From Draconibacterium mangrovi_A (GTDB taxonomy: Bacteria; Bacteroidota; Bacteroidia; Bacteroidales; Prolixibacteraceae): a DNA stretch of 64,000 bases. The notes below the pieces were generated by a model, which saw only the letters and a list, made by a program, of their open reading frames with translations, did no database searches and was not told the origin of the DNA. The DNA is taken from the NCBI RefSeq assembly GCF_037646455.1, contig NZ_JBBIXN010000001.1, positions 1,054,001 through 1,118,000 of the forward strand, in the 5' to 3' direction. Made by a program: the position numbers and the translations under genes. This document shows positions 27,270-36,007 of the stretch, piece by piece (the first letter of the stretch is position 1; every line of letters starts with the position of its first letter).

Positions 27270-28145
27270 ATGAACAGCATAAAATACATAGAAAGAGCGA
27301 GTGGCGAAATAAAGGAAGAAACGGTTCCGGGCAAGGGTATGCTAAAATGGCTTTACTCGTCGGCAACAGGTAAGGTTGCATTACATTTGCTGGTGAAGCG
27401 CAAAATTGTTTCCGACCTTGGAGGCTGGTACATGGATACAAAAATGTCGGCCAAAAGAATTCCCGGATTTATTGCTGAACACCATATCAACATCGATGAA
27501 TTTCAGGATGCCGGCAATTATAAAACTTTTAACCAGTTTTTTTACCGCAAATTAAAACCCGGGGCGCGGACCATTCAGGAGGGATTAGTTTCTCCGGCGG
27601 ATGGAAAAATCCTGGTGTTTCCGTCACTCAATGATGTTCGTTCGTTTTTTATCAAAGGATCGGAATTCTCGCTGGATGAATTTCTTCTGAATAAAGAATT
27701 AGCGCAGAAATACAAGGATGGCGCTATGGCCATTGTCCGGCTTGCCCCTCCCGATTATCACCGCTATCATTTCCCGGCAGCAGGTAAGGCTTCGGAATCT
27801 ATCAAAATAAAAGGTCACTATTATTCGGTTTCGCCACTGGCATTGCAGAAAAATTTAGAGATCTTCTGCCGGAACCAACGCGAATATTGCACGCTTACGA
27901 CCGAAGATTTCGGCAAAATCATTATTGTTGATGTCGGCGCGACAATGGTTGGCAGTATCATTCAGACTTACCAAACAGGTCAGGTAAAAAAAGGCGACGA
28001 AAAAGGTTATTTCGCTTTTGGCGGATCGACCCTCGTTCTTCTGTTTAAAAAAGATAAAATTAAGTTCGACGCAGACCTGATCAAAAACACCCGTGAAGGG
28101 CTGGAAACATCGATTGCTATGGGTGAACAAATTGCCTCCAATTAA
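27270..28145 (+). CDS. psd: Phosphatidylserine decarboxylase
   Basis: Converts phosphatidylserine to phosphatidylethanolamine, the main phospholipid of these bacteria, at the inner membrane. From the ATG at 27270 the protein has 291 residues and begins 'MNSIKYIERASGE', the usual start of this branch. The self-processing site that makes the pyruvoyl group is 'FGGSTLVLLF' (Ser253). 'SPADGKI', 'LAPPDYHRYHFP' and 'VGATMVGSI' are the other family blocks. The frame is open 34 codons further upstream, from an ATG at 27168 inside rnhA. That extension reads as a lipoprotein-like signal ('LLFLLFFSC'); see findings. No pssA-type gene is adjacent. Confidence 0.92.
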   Translation: MNSIKYIERASGEIKEETVPGKGMLKWLYSSATGKVALHLLVKRKIVSDLGGWYMDTKMSAKRIPGFIAEHHINIDEFQDAGNYKTFNQFFYRKLKPGARTIQEGLVSPADGKILVFPSLNDVRSFFIKGSEFSLDEFLLNKELAQKYKDGAMAIVRLAPPDYHRYHFPAAGKASESIKIKGHYYSVSPLALQKNLEIFCRNQREYCTLTTEDFGKIIIVDVGATMVGSIIQTYQTGQVKKGDEKGYFAFGGSTLVLLFKKDKIKFDADLIKNTREGLETSIAMGEQIASN

Positions 28146-28337
28146 AAAGAAAAATCATCTACATTTTTTGGGTTCAGCTACCATTTGTTATTTTCATTTC
28201 TGATATTTGAAATGAAATACAACTAAACCATGAAATGAGCATGAAAAAGGGTTCAATCCAGCCGTTGATGATTATCCGTCAACCGACCGACATGCGAATT
28301 CCATATGATACCGTTGAAAATAAACAAATTTGATCAT

Positions 28338-30227
28338 ATGAAAAACCTAATAATTATTTTGCTGGCCATGTTGTCTTTTGCATGCAGTGATTCCAATTCC
28401 GTTTCTGTTCAAAGTCCCGACGGGAAAATAAAAGTCGACTATTGGATCGATCAGTCGTCCAACAACTATTATTCCGTAAGTACCGGAGGGAAAGTCATTT
28501 TACAACCTTCTTTTATTGGATTCGAGCTTGACAATGGAGAGAAAATTGGAACAAACATACAAATCGTTTCGGTTCGAAAATCAAAAGTTAATCAAAGCTG
28601 GAAACCTGTCTACGGTAAACTCGCCGAGGTTCCGGATATTTATAATCAAGTAGAAATCCGATTAAAAGAAAACAGCGACCGCGCCAGGGAATTTGAGGTA
28701 ACATTTCGGGTGTATAACGAAGGAGTCGCTTTTAATGTCAACTTTCTTTCGGATCAGGAGAATGAAGAATTACGGATTCAAGAAGAACTCACCGAATTCA
28801 GCTTAACCGATAACTACAATTGCTGGGTTTCTGACCGGGCACAATCGGAATACCGAAAAGTACCTGTCAACGAAATCTCAAATCCTGTTGAACGGCCATT
28901 GGTAGTTGAAGCCGGAAATAAATTTCTGGCGATTGGCGAAGCAAAACTCATCGATTTTTCGCGCATGAAAATGCAGGCAGGCGACACATCCAATTCTTTG
29001 ATGGCGGTTTTACACGATCAGCCCAAAATAAAGCTACCATATACTACTCCCTGGCGAACAATAATGATTGGAGAATCTCCGGGAGAACTGCTGGAGAATA
29101 ATTATTTCCTTCAAAATCTGAATGATCCATGTTCAATTGATGATGTTTCGTGGATTAAACCCGGGAAAGTAATTCGTGAAGTGACACTGACGACCAAAGG
29201 CGGAATCGCCTGCGTTGATTTTGCTGCGAAAAACGGTTTACAATACGTTGAATTTGATGCAGGATGGTACGGACTGGAATATGACGAAACTTCAGATGCA
29301 ACCACGATTACTGTTGATCCGAAGCGATCGCCCGGTCCCCTCGATTTGCTAAAAGTAATCGACTATGCCAACAGCAAAGGAATTGGTATTATCCTTTATG
29401 TAAATCGTCGCGCTCTGGAAAAACAAATTGATGAAATTCTCCCTTTGTACCAATCCTGGGGAGTAAAAGGATTAAAGTATGGTTTTGTCCAGGTGGGATC
29501 GCAGGAATGGACGGCCTGGCTGCACGATGCCGTAAAAAAAGCGGCCAAATACGAGTTGATGGTTGATATTCATGATGAATACCGGCCCACCGGATTTTCA
29601 CGCACCTACCCCAACCTCATGACCCAGGAAGGTATTCGCGGCGACGAAGAGAGCCCGGACAACCGGCATACTTTGATAACGCTTTTTACCAGAATGCTTG
29701 CGGGTGCCGGCGATAACACCATTTGCTACTATGCACCACGCGTTACTGAAAAAATGGGCGGGCATGTTTCGCAACTCGCGAAAGCTGTAATGATGTACAG
29801 TCCCTGGCAGTTTCTTTTTTGGTACGATCGTCCGCCAAATTCTTCGGATGTAATTGGTGGAGTGCCCGGTGCCAAAGATTTTATTGTTGAAACCCCGGAA
29901 CTGAAGTTTTTCAAAAATATGCCAACGGTTTGGGATGACACAAAAGTAATTGAAGGTAAAATTGGAGAATTTGCAACTGTTGCCAGAAAATCAGACAAAG
30001 ACTGGTTTCTCGGCTCCTTAACGGGAGAAAATTCACATAAATTGCAACTGGATTTATCATTTCTTGATGCAGGTGAAAATTATGAAGCCATCATTTATTC
30101 GTACGATCCTGAAATTGATGTTCCTACAAAAGTCCGCATCGATACCAAGACAGTTAATCCCTCTTCGGAGTTGAATTTTAATATTATGCCCAATTCAGGA
30201 CTGGCCATTCATTTCAGGCAAATGTAA
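28338..30227 (+). CDS. GH97 glycoside hydrolase, inverting alpha-glucosidase type, lipoprotein
   Basis: Outer-membrane or periplasmic alpha-glycosidase of 629 residues from the ATG at 28338, which gives a lipobox ('LSFAC', Cys16). An earlier in-frame ATG at 28305 adds eleven residues that spoil the signal. Domains: N-terminal beta-sandwich (about 20-260), catalytic TIM barrel (about 270-530) and a C-terminal beta domain. The barrel reads 'GVKGLKYGFVQVGSQEW' and 'VDIHDEYRPTGFSRTYPN'. The Asp nucleophile of retaining GH97 alpha-galactosidases is replaced by Gly ('KYGF'), while the Glu of the inverting SusB type is present ('HDEYRP'), so alpha-glucoside hydrolysis with inversion is likely. A 10-bp inverted repeat at 28191-28218 lies 120 bp upstream and could be an operator. 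Confidence 0.92.
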   Translation: MKNLIIILLAMLSFACSDSNSVSVQSPDGKIKVDYWIDQSSNNYYSVSTGGKVILQPSFIGFELDNGEKIGTNIQIVSVRKSKVNQSWKPVYGKLAEVPDIYNQVEIRLKENSDRAREFEVTFRVYNEGVAFNVNFLSDQENEELRIQEELTEFSLTDNYNCWVSDRAQSEYRKVPVNEISNPVERPLVVEAGNKFLAIGEAKLIDFSRMKMQAGDTSNSLMAVLHDQPKIKLPYTTPWRTIMIGESPGELLENNYFLQNLNDPCSIDDVSWIKPGKVIREVTLTTKGGIACVDFAAKNGLQYVEFDAGWYGLEYDETSDATTITVDPKRSPGPLDLLKVIDYANSKGIGIILYVNRRALEKQIDEILPLYQSWGVKGLKYGFVQVGSQEWTAWLHDAVKKAAKYELMVDIHDEYRPTGFSRTYPNLMTQEGIRGDEESPDNRHTLITLFTRMLAGAGDNTICYYAPRVTEKMGGHVSQLAKAVMMYSPWQFLFWYDRPPNSSDVIGGVPGAKDFIVETPELKFFKNMPTVWDDTKVIEGKIGEFATVARKSDKDWFLGSLTGENSHKLQLDLSFLDAGENYEAIIYSYDPEIDVPTKVRIDTKTVNPSSELNFNIMPNSGLAIHFRQM

Positions 30228-30230
30228 AAG

Positions 30231-30250
30231 ATCCCGAATTTCTCCGGGAT
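30231..30250 (-). terminator. Probable terminator after the outer-membrane protein gene
   Basis: ATCCCG/CGGGAT stem with an 8-nt loop, followed on the minus strand by CTTTTAC. It lies between convergent genes and could serve the minus-strand operon ending at 30276. The stem is short. Confidence 0.45.
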
Positions 30251-30275
30251 ACAGTTACGCTTGAACAAGGTTTTT

Positions 30276-31313
30276 TTAGAAAGCTACGGATAACCGTATA
30301 CCCGGGTAAATATTTTTAAAGAAATCGTTGAAATACAGTTCCGGCTTTACAGAAAATGTATTGTTGATTTTCTTGTTCATCGATAAGCGAAAGGTATTTT
30401 CCTTAAAAAAGTGGTTGTTTTGCTTTACCAGGTAACCCAACGAGAGTCCGTACCATTTTTCTTCCAGCGGAGAATTCGAAAAATTATGCTCCCACCCCAA
30501 GGATACAAAATGATTCAAGTCGAAATAATTTTCATCGCTTGAGTTCGTAAAATCATACATGATGCTCCAGTCAACGGAGTAGATATTTTTCATCATTCCC
30601 CGATTTACGAATCCAAGTCCAAGACGAAAATTAAGATCAGAAACAAAGGTGTTTCTTACCCAACCGGCACCTATTCCTCCAGAGATCAAGAGCATATCGA
30701 GCGGTTTATCGCCCGAATCCTGGATGAATACTTCCGGGGTACCAGCACGCAAATCAACCCAAGCCTGAACCGGGTACTTTCGGTGCTGTCCTATTTCCTT
30801 CTGAATACTTTCGGTTCCGCTTTTTGCCTTTTGCATAAACAAATCCGATGAAAAATAGGACAAGTCGGAAAGGTTGTCTAAATACAGCTTCATTATCAGG
30901 TCATGGTAATTTAAACTGATACAATACCTTCCAAAGTCTTTTTCGAAGATGGTTCCATCGTCAAAAATCACCAGGTCCTTGGAGTTCATTTTCTCGTTTC
31001 TTAGCTCCAGGATTTTGAAATTTCCTTCAAGAAGATCATTTCCCACATCCCGGACGGCAATCATTACACGCTCACCCTCAGAAGGTTTCTCGATCGTCAT
31101 CTCATTCAAAATCTTTTGAACCTGGCTTACTCGCTCACCCAACTGTAATCTCTCGGGACTGTTCGAAACAAAATTGGGACTTGTTACCTCCACCAGCACT
31201 TTATCAAATTTATAGCGAATGGTGTCGCCTTTAAAAGTAGCGCTCACGGCAGTTACCGATTGAGAAATAATGCTTAGAATAAATACGATTGATACTGTTT
31301 TAAATGTTTTCAT
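30276..31313 (-). CDS. Outer-membrane protein of unknown function in an ECF sigma operon
   Basis: 345 residues, family not recognised. Signal peptide ending near 'SQSVTAVSA'. The N-terminal half (about 30-200) is soluble and mixed alpha/beta. The C-terminal half (about 210-345) has amphipathic strands typical of a small barrel ('MLLISGGIGAGWVRN', 'LNFRLGLGFVNRGM', 'HFVSLGWEHNFS', 'WYGLSLGYLVKQ') and ends 'IYPGIRLSVAF' with the terminal Phe of outer-membrane proteins. It follows the anti-sigma-like gene after 2 bp and is third in a sigma / anti-sigma-like / barrel operon. It may be the envelope component that this sigma factor monitors or maintains. Confidence 0.7.
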   Translation of the reverse strand: MKTFKTVSIVFILSIISQSVTAVSATFKGDTIRYKFDKVLVEVTSPNFVSNSPERLQLGERVSQVQKILNEMTIEKPSEGERVMIAVRDVGNDLLEGNFKILELRNEKMNSKDLVIFDDGTIFEKDFGRYCISLNYHDLIMKLYLDNLSDLSYFSSDLFMQKAKSGTESIQKEIGQHRKYPVQAWVDLRAGTPEVFIQDSGDKPLDMLLISGGIGAGWVRNTFVSDLNFRLGLGFVNRGMMKNIYSVDWSIMYDFTNSSDENYFDLNHFVSLGWEHNFSNSPLEEKWYGLSLGYLVKQNNHFFKENTFRLSMNKKINNTFSVKPELYFNDFFKNIYPGIRLSVAF

Positions 31314-31315
31314 GG

Positions 31316-31996
31316 CTATTTTTTAAAGAGTGTTCTGTTTAAATCTTTTGTTTTGCCGCCAAAATTTTTCGGGAATATTTTAACCTCCATCTCCGGATTA
31401 TTAACAGCTGGTTTTTTCTGAACATCCAGTTCCACCCGCTCGCTTTTTAATTGAAAAGGTTCTGCCTGATTTGAATCATCCGTGCTTCTTATTGCAGTCA
31501 GTTCGGTTTGGGCAGCGTGTAAATCAGCGGTCAGCTTTTCGAGTTCTGCTTTATGGTTTTTTTGCTGAGCAAAAAGTAACTGTTCAGAGGAGTCTTGCAA
31601 ATTCAGGTATTTTTGCTGCCAGTTTGTTTCATTGGACTTTTGTTTTTGCTGAACGATTCGATCACGGTAAACGACCTTCTCCACCGTTTTCGTTTCCGTT
31701 TTTACCTGCAAAGGCAGCGACTTTAGGGAATCAAGTGCATACTGAAGTTGCAAGTTGTTTGTTTCCAGTTTCTCAATTCTGGCATCTTGTTTCCGCTGAT
31801 AATTTAATCCGGCAATAACACCACTCGCCAGTAACAAGCCCAGAAAAACAGCAGCCACCCTCCACCATGCTGCCACTTTTTTGGAACTACCCAGTGAATT
31901 ATCCAAACGTTCCCACATCGCTTCCTTTCCCGGGTATCGGGTGCCGGCATCATTTTCAGCAAATGCCTTTTTGATATTATGTTCCAGCTTGTCCAT
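31316..31996 (-). CDS. Single-pass membrane protein, probable anti-sigma factor
   Basis: 226 residues. A cytoplasmic N-terminus (1-42: 'MDKLEHNIKKAFAENDAG', 'YPGKEAMWERLD') resembles the short sigma-binding tails of Bacteroidota anti-sigma proteins. One membrane helix lies at about 43-65 ('WWRVAAVFLGLLLASGVIAGL'). The periplasmic part is mostly coiled coil (about 70-165) with a disordered tail. No zinc-binding HxxxCxxC anti-sigma motif is present. The assignment rests on position: its start overlaps the end of the ECF sigma gene by 20 bp, which implies translational coupling. It could also be a structural coiled-coil protein. Confidence 0.65.
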   Translation of the reverse strand: MDKLEHNIKKAFAENDAGTRYPGKEAMWERLDNSLGSSKKVAAWWRVAAVFLGLLLASGVIAGLNYQRKQDARIEKLETNNLQLQYALDSLKSLPLQVKTETKTVEKVVYRDRIVQQKQKSNETNWQQKYLNLQDSSEQLLFAQQKNHKAELEKLTADLHAAQTELTAIRSTDDSNQAEPFQLKSERVELDVQKKPAVNNPEMEVKIFPKNFGGKTKDLNRTLFKK

Positions 31997-32516
31997 AGTC
32001 GTAATTCAATTTCTTTTGTAATAATTTCCTTGCTTTAAAAAACTGCGAACGCGAAGTACCTTCTGAGATCCCAAGCGTTTCTGCAATTTCCTTGTGCGCA
32101 TAACCATCTACCACGTGCATCATAAAAACGGTCTTGTAACCGTCGGGAAGTTCTTTCACCACTTCAATTAAAGCTGCATCGTCTATCTCTTCTGTGCCTG
32201 CAATGTTGTAGTGCTCTTCATGGATCGTTTCCAATTTATATAGTGTGTTAAGTTCCTTCCGGCGATCCATCAGCGTTTGATTGATCACGATACGGGACAA
32301 CCACCCCAACAAAGCAGCTTCGTTGATAAATTCGAAGTCCGGCAGTTTTTCAAAGATCTTCAGAAAAGCCTGACAGAGTGCCTCTTCGGCAGACTCATAC
32401 GAAACCGCATACCGCCTGGCCACGGCAAACAAACGGTCGGCATACAGTTCAAAGAATTGCTTTTGCGCCCGTCGTTCTCCTTTCGAACTTTTATGAATTA
32501 ACTTTTGAAGTTGCAC
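31977..32516 (-). CDS. ECF-type RNA polymerase sigma factor
   Basis: Alternative sigma-70 factor of 179 residues. Region 2 is at about 15-85 ('FFELYADRLFAVARRYAVSYESAEEALCQAFLKIF', with 'LLGWLSRIVINQTLMDRRK') and region 4 at about 120-170 ('LPDGYKTVFMMHVVDGYAHKEIAETLGISEGTSRSQFFKARKLL', read in parts). It is first in a three-gene operon with an anti-sigma-like membrane protein and an outer-membrane protein, the usual layout for autoregulated envelope-stress or surface-signal control. No autoregulatory promoter could be defined in the 108 bp upstream. Confidence 0.93.
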   Translation of the reverse strand: MQLQKLIHKSSKGERRAQKQFFELYADRLFAVARRYAVSYESAEEALCQAFLKIFEKLPDFEFINEAALLGWLSRIVINQTLMDRRKELNTLYKLETIHEEHYNIAGTEEIDDAALIEVVKELPDGYKTVFMMHVVDGYAHKEIAETLGISEGTSRSQFFKARKLLQKKLNYDYGQAGT

Positions 32517-32624
32517 TCAGTCAGATTGTTTCTTTCTATCTATAAAATGCATATGATCCGGCAAACGTTGCCTGTGGTTAAAAAATATTTTGATGCGCCA
32601 TAGCTGACTTGTGATGAACTTCGA

Positions 32625-33239
32625 TCACTCAAAGTCCAGTTCCAATTGTTCATCCAGCAGCCGAAACGACATTCGGTGGTATTTTGTCGGCCCAAATTCT
32701 TTGATGGCAGCGCGGTGTTTTTTTGTCGGGTAACCTTTGTTTTGGTCCCAGTTGTAACTCGGGAATTCCTGATGGATCTGCAGCATAAAATCATCGCGAT
32801 AGGTTTTGGCCAACACCGAGGCCGCTGCGATGGAATAAAAACGGCCATCACCCTTCACCACACAGGTAAACGGAATTTTTGTTTGTGGTCGAAACCGGTT
32901 ACCGTCTATCAGCAAATGTTCAGGTTCAATTTTAAGCTTTTGCACCGCGCGGTTCATCGCCAGAAAGGAAGCATTCAGAATATTCACCTCATCGATTTCG
33001 CGGTTATCGACAGCCACTACTGCCCAGGCAAGGGCCTGTTCTTCGATCAGTGGACGTAGCTCGTAACGTTTCTTTTCTGAAAGTTGCTTGGAATCATTCA
33101 ACAGTTCGTTTTCAAAACCGGAAGGAAGGATCACAGCAGCAGCAAACACCGGCCCGGCCAGACATCCTCGCCCGGCCTCGTCGCAACCGGCTTCAACTTT
33201 ATTTTTGTGGAAACAGGATAAAAGTTGTTGCTTACTCAT
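32625..33239 (-). CDS. rnhB: Ribonuclease HII
   Basis: Removes RNA primers and single misincorporated ribonucleotides from DNA. 204 residues, normal length. The active site is recognisable: Asp20-Glu21 in 'AGCDEAGRGCLAGPV', the third Asp in 'HLLIDGNRFRP', and the downstream 'AAASVLAKTYRDDFM' and 'NKGYPTKKHRAAI...GPTKYHRMSF' blocks. It stands between the ECF sigma operon and the glycosyltransferase gene, with about 80-108 bp on each side, so it need not be co-transcribed with either. Confidence 0.96.
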   Translation of the reverse strand: MSKQQLLSCFHKNKVEAGCDEAGRGCLAGPVFAAAVILPSGFENELLNDSKQLSEKKRYELRPLIEEQALAWAVVAVDNREIDEVNILNASFLAMNRAVQKLKIEPEHLLIDGNRFRPQTKIPFTCVVKGDGRFYSIAAASVLAKTYRDDFMLQIHQEFPSYNWDQNKGYPTKKHRAAIKEFGPTKYHRMSFRLLDEQLELDFE

Positions 33240-33316
33240 TTAATTGTAAAATTGCTAAACCGTTAAATTGAAAGATTGCAGTACTGGCAAATGCAACTGA
33301 CCACAGGACACTCCTC

Positions 33317-34441
33317 TTACTGAAGTGCTTTCTCAACGCTCATCCAAAGCAATCGGGCGGTTTCGTCCCAGCTAAATTTATTTTTTTGTATGAATCCTTT
33401 TTTTACAAGAGTTTGGCGCAGTTCGGAATCCTTATGGATTTTGATCATGGCATCTGTAATCTGGTCAATTTTTATCGGATCGGCGTAAAGCACGGCATCG
33501 CCTCCAACCTCCGGGATTGAAGTAGTATTGGAGCAAATCACCGGAATACCCGCGCTCATGGCTTCAACAATCGGAATTCCAAATCCCTCGAAAAAAGGCA
33601 CAAAAGTGAGCGCCAGTGCACCGCCGAAAATATCGTGCAACTCACTGGTCGGTACACGTCCTGTAAACACTACATCCTTTTTAAATCGCATGTTCTCAAA
33701 GGTTTCGTGGATATCACCGGTTTTATGCATTTCGCCGCCAACCACAACCAGTTTTGTCTCGTTACCGTTAACGCTTTTAAAGGCATCAAAGGCTTTTAGT
33801 AATCCCGATACATTTTTACGCGGGTGCAATGCACCAACAAATAAAAAGTAATCCGAGCCATCGGTGTATTTCTGTCTAACTTTTGTAATCTCCGCTTCCG
33901 AAATAGGTTCAAAAATCTGGTTGATACCGTCGTACACCACATCGATTTTATCGTAATCGACCTTAAAGGATCGGCTGATATCTTCTTTCGAATAAAACGA
34001 AACCGTTGCCAAACGTTTGGCCGCTTTGGCAAACTTCGGAAAGTAGTAATTGTAATATTTTGCTTTTAACCAGGGCAGGTCATCGGGGCGGTGTACAAAG
34101 TTGATGTCGTGAATAACTCCCAGCTGAGGCACGTTTGTCCGTTGCGAAAGATATCCATCAGGCGATAAAAAAAGATCTACTTTATACTTTTTTAAAATAC
34201 GCGGGATTTGATAGTCGAACCACAGGTACCACAAAACCGGGTGGCGTGTTGGCGGACCGATTACTACAGGAACGATGTTCTCCGCGAAAATATAATCCTG
34301 ACTGTAAGCCCGGTCGAAGATAAAAATAAACTCGTGCTCCGGATGATTCAGCGTCATCCGCTTTAGTGTTTCGTAAGTAAACCAACCGATTCCCTCGAGC
34401 TTGCCTTTTATAAGTAAACGCGTATTAACCGCAATAACCAT
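33317..34441 (-). CDS. Glycosyltransferase family 4 protein
   Basis: Retaining GT-B glycosyltransferase of 374 residues. The ATG at 34441 starts 'MVIAVNTRLLIKGKLEGIGW', as in relatives; a longer frame from 34507 adds 22 unlikely residues. The C-terminal donor-binding half has 'FVGALHPRKNVSGLLKAF', 'VFTGRVPTSELHDIFGGA', and the E-x7-E motif in 'FFEGFGIPIVEAMSAGIPVI'. It probably adds mannose, glucose or a related sugar during envelope polysaccharide or glycolipid synthesis. The divergent flippase gene, 121 bp away, supports a surface-glycan role, but donor and acceptor are unknown. Confidence 0.9.
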   Translation of the reverse strand: MVIAVNTRLLIKGKLEGIGWFTYETLKRMTLNHPEHEFIFIFDRAYSQDYIFAENIVPVVIGPPTRHPVLWYLWFDYQIPRILKKYKVDLFLSPDGYLSQRTNVPQLGVIHDINFVHRPDDLPWLKAKYYNYYFPKFAKAAKRLATVSFYSKEDISRSFKVDYDKIDVVYDGINQIFEPISEAEITKVRQKYTDGSDYFLFVGALHPRKNVSGLLKAFDAFKSVNGNETKLVVVGGEMHKTGDIHETFENMRFKKDVVFTGRVPTSELHDIFGGALALTFVPFFEGFGIPIVEAMSAGIPVICSNTTSIPEVGGDAVLYADPIKIDQITDAMIKIHKDSELRQTLVKKGFIQKNKFSWDETARLLWMSVEKALQ

Positions 34442-34562
34442 GGAGTAAATTTCAAGTTTTGGTAAATGTACAAAGTTTGTATTTATTTTATCGATCGGGT
34501 TGTTCAATATTTGCTACTTTTAGGCGTTAAATACGTAGCTGCAACAAACTTATCCTCATGTT

Positions 34563-36005
34563 TTGAAGCGTAAATTTGTAACTAACCTGATATTACTCCT
34601 TTTCCTCAATCTGTTGATCAAACCATTTTGGATTTTTGGTATCGACAGAACTGTACAGAATACCGTTGGAGATGAAAGTTACGGGCTGTATTTTGCCCTG
34701 TTCAACTTTTCAATGTTGCTGAATATCCTGCTCGATCTGGGTATCACCAATTACAACAACCGAAACATTGCCCAGCACAATTTTTTGTTGCCAAAACATT
34801 TGTCGCACATCATCAGTCTGAAGTTCTTACTGGCCATTGTTTATGCTATTTTCACTTTTGGAGCTGCTGCCATTATCGGCTATGACCAGGTGCAGTTCCA
34901 CCTGCTGGTTTTCCTGATATTCAACCAGTTTCTGATTTCATTCACCCTCTATCTGCGATCGAACATTAGTGCCTTGCACCTTTTCCGAACCGATAGTTTT
35001 ATCTCGGTTCTCGATCGCACTCTGATGATCATTATTTGCAGTCTTTTACTCTTCACGAGTATGTTCAATATTGTGTTTACCATCAATTGGTTCGTTTATG
35101 CTCAAACGCTTGCATACGCCATCACAGCATTAATCACACTAAGTATTGTGCTCAGCAAATCAGGCCGAATAAAAATAAGGTTCAACCTGGCATTCTTTGC
35201 GGTTTTTCTTCGAAAATCTTATCCTTACGCCCTGCTGATTTTACTGATGTCGTTTTATAACCGGATCGATTCGGTGATGCTTGAACGCCTGCTTCCCCAC
35301 CCAATTGGCAAGGAACAAGCCGGAATTTACGCACAGGCTTTTCGCCTGCTCGATGCCGTTTCGATGTTTGGAGTTCTTTTTGCCGGTTTGCTGCTTCCCA
35401 TATTTTCAAAAATGATCAAGCTAAAAGAACATATCGGTCAAATGGCAAAACTTTCTTTTACCCTTTTAATTGTACCGGCCATAATCATTGCCATTTCCAG
35501 CCTTTATTACTCCAGCGAAATAATGGATGTTCTTTATACTTCCAATACCGAAAACTCTTCCGGCATTCTCGGAATCCTAATGACCGGATTTATCGGTATT
35601 GCCACAACCTACATTTTCGGTACGCTTTTAACGGCTAATGGCAGCATGAAACAACTAAACATCATGGCTTTCACCGGCATGCTGATAAACGTAACGCTCA
35701 ACTTTATACTAATCCCACGTTTTCAGGCCTTTGGATCGGCATACGCCAGCCTTGTCACGCAGCTTTTTACAGGAGCAGTTCAGCTTATTCTTGCCATTAG
35801 GATATTTCAGCTCAATGTAAACTTCAGATTTGTATTCCAGATACTGATTTTTATTGGAGTGGTTGCCGTTATCGGCACACTTTCAAAAAGCATCGGTCAC
35901 TGGCTAACCGGTTACCTAAGCATGATTTTAGGCGCCTTTGTTTTTGCCATTCTTATTAAACTTTTTAACCTGAAAGACCTTTATAAGATAATCCGTTATG
36001 AGTAG
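34563..36005 (+). CDS. Polysaccharide flippase (Wzx/MATE-like, MOP superfamily)
   Basis: Inner-membrane lipid-linked oligosaccharide flippase of 480 residues with about 12-14 membrane helices. It opens 'NLILLLFLNLLIKPFWIFGID', followed by 'YGLYFALFNFSMLLNILLDLGITNYNNRNIAQH', the usual start of the family. The start codon appears to be TTG at 34563: the nearby ATG at 34558 is out of frame and meets a stop at once, and the first in-frame ATG lies about 50 codons into the conserved region. It is followed after 2 bp by the DUF3267 gene and faces a GT4 gene on the other strand. Only these envelope-glycan genes are near, not a full O-antigen or capsule cluster. Confidence 0.85.
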   Translation: MKRKFVTNLILLLFLNLLIKPFWIFGIDRTVQNTVGDESYGLYFALFNFSMLLNILLDLGITNYNNRNIAQHNFLLPKHLSHIISLKFLLAIVYAIFTFGAAAIIGYDQVQFHLLVFLIFNQFLISFTLYLRSNISALHLFRTDSFISVLDRTLMIIICSLLLFTSMFNIVFTINWFVYAQTLAYAITALITLSIVLSKSGRIKIRFNLAFFAVFLRKSYPYALLILLMSFYNRIDSVMLERLLPHPIGKEQAGIYAQAFRLLDAVSMFGVLFAGLLLPIFSKMIKLKEHIGQMAKLSFTLLIVPAIIIAISSLYYSSEIMDVLYTSNTENSSGILGILMTGFIGIATTYIFGTLLTANGSMKQLNIMAFTGMLINVTLNFILIPRFQAFGSAYASLVTQLFTGAVQLILAIRIFQLNVNFRFVFQILIFIGVVAVIGTLSKSIGHWLTGYLSMILGAFVFAILIKLFNLKDLYKIIRYE

Positions 36006-36007
36006 GT

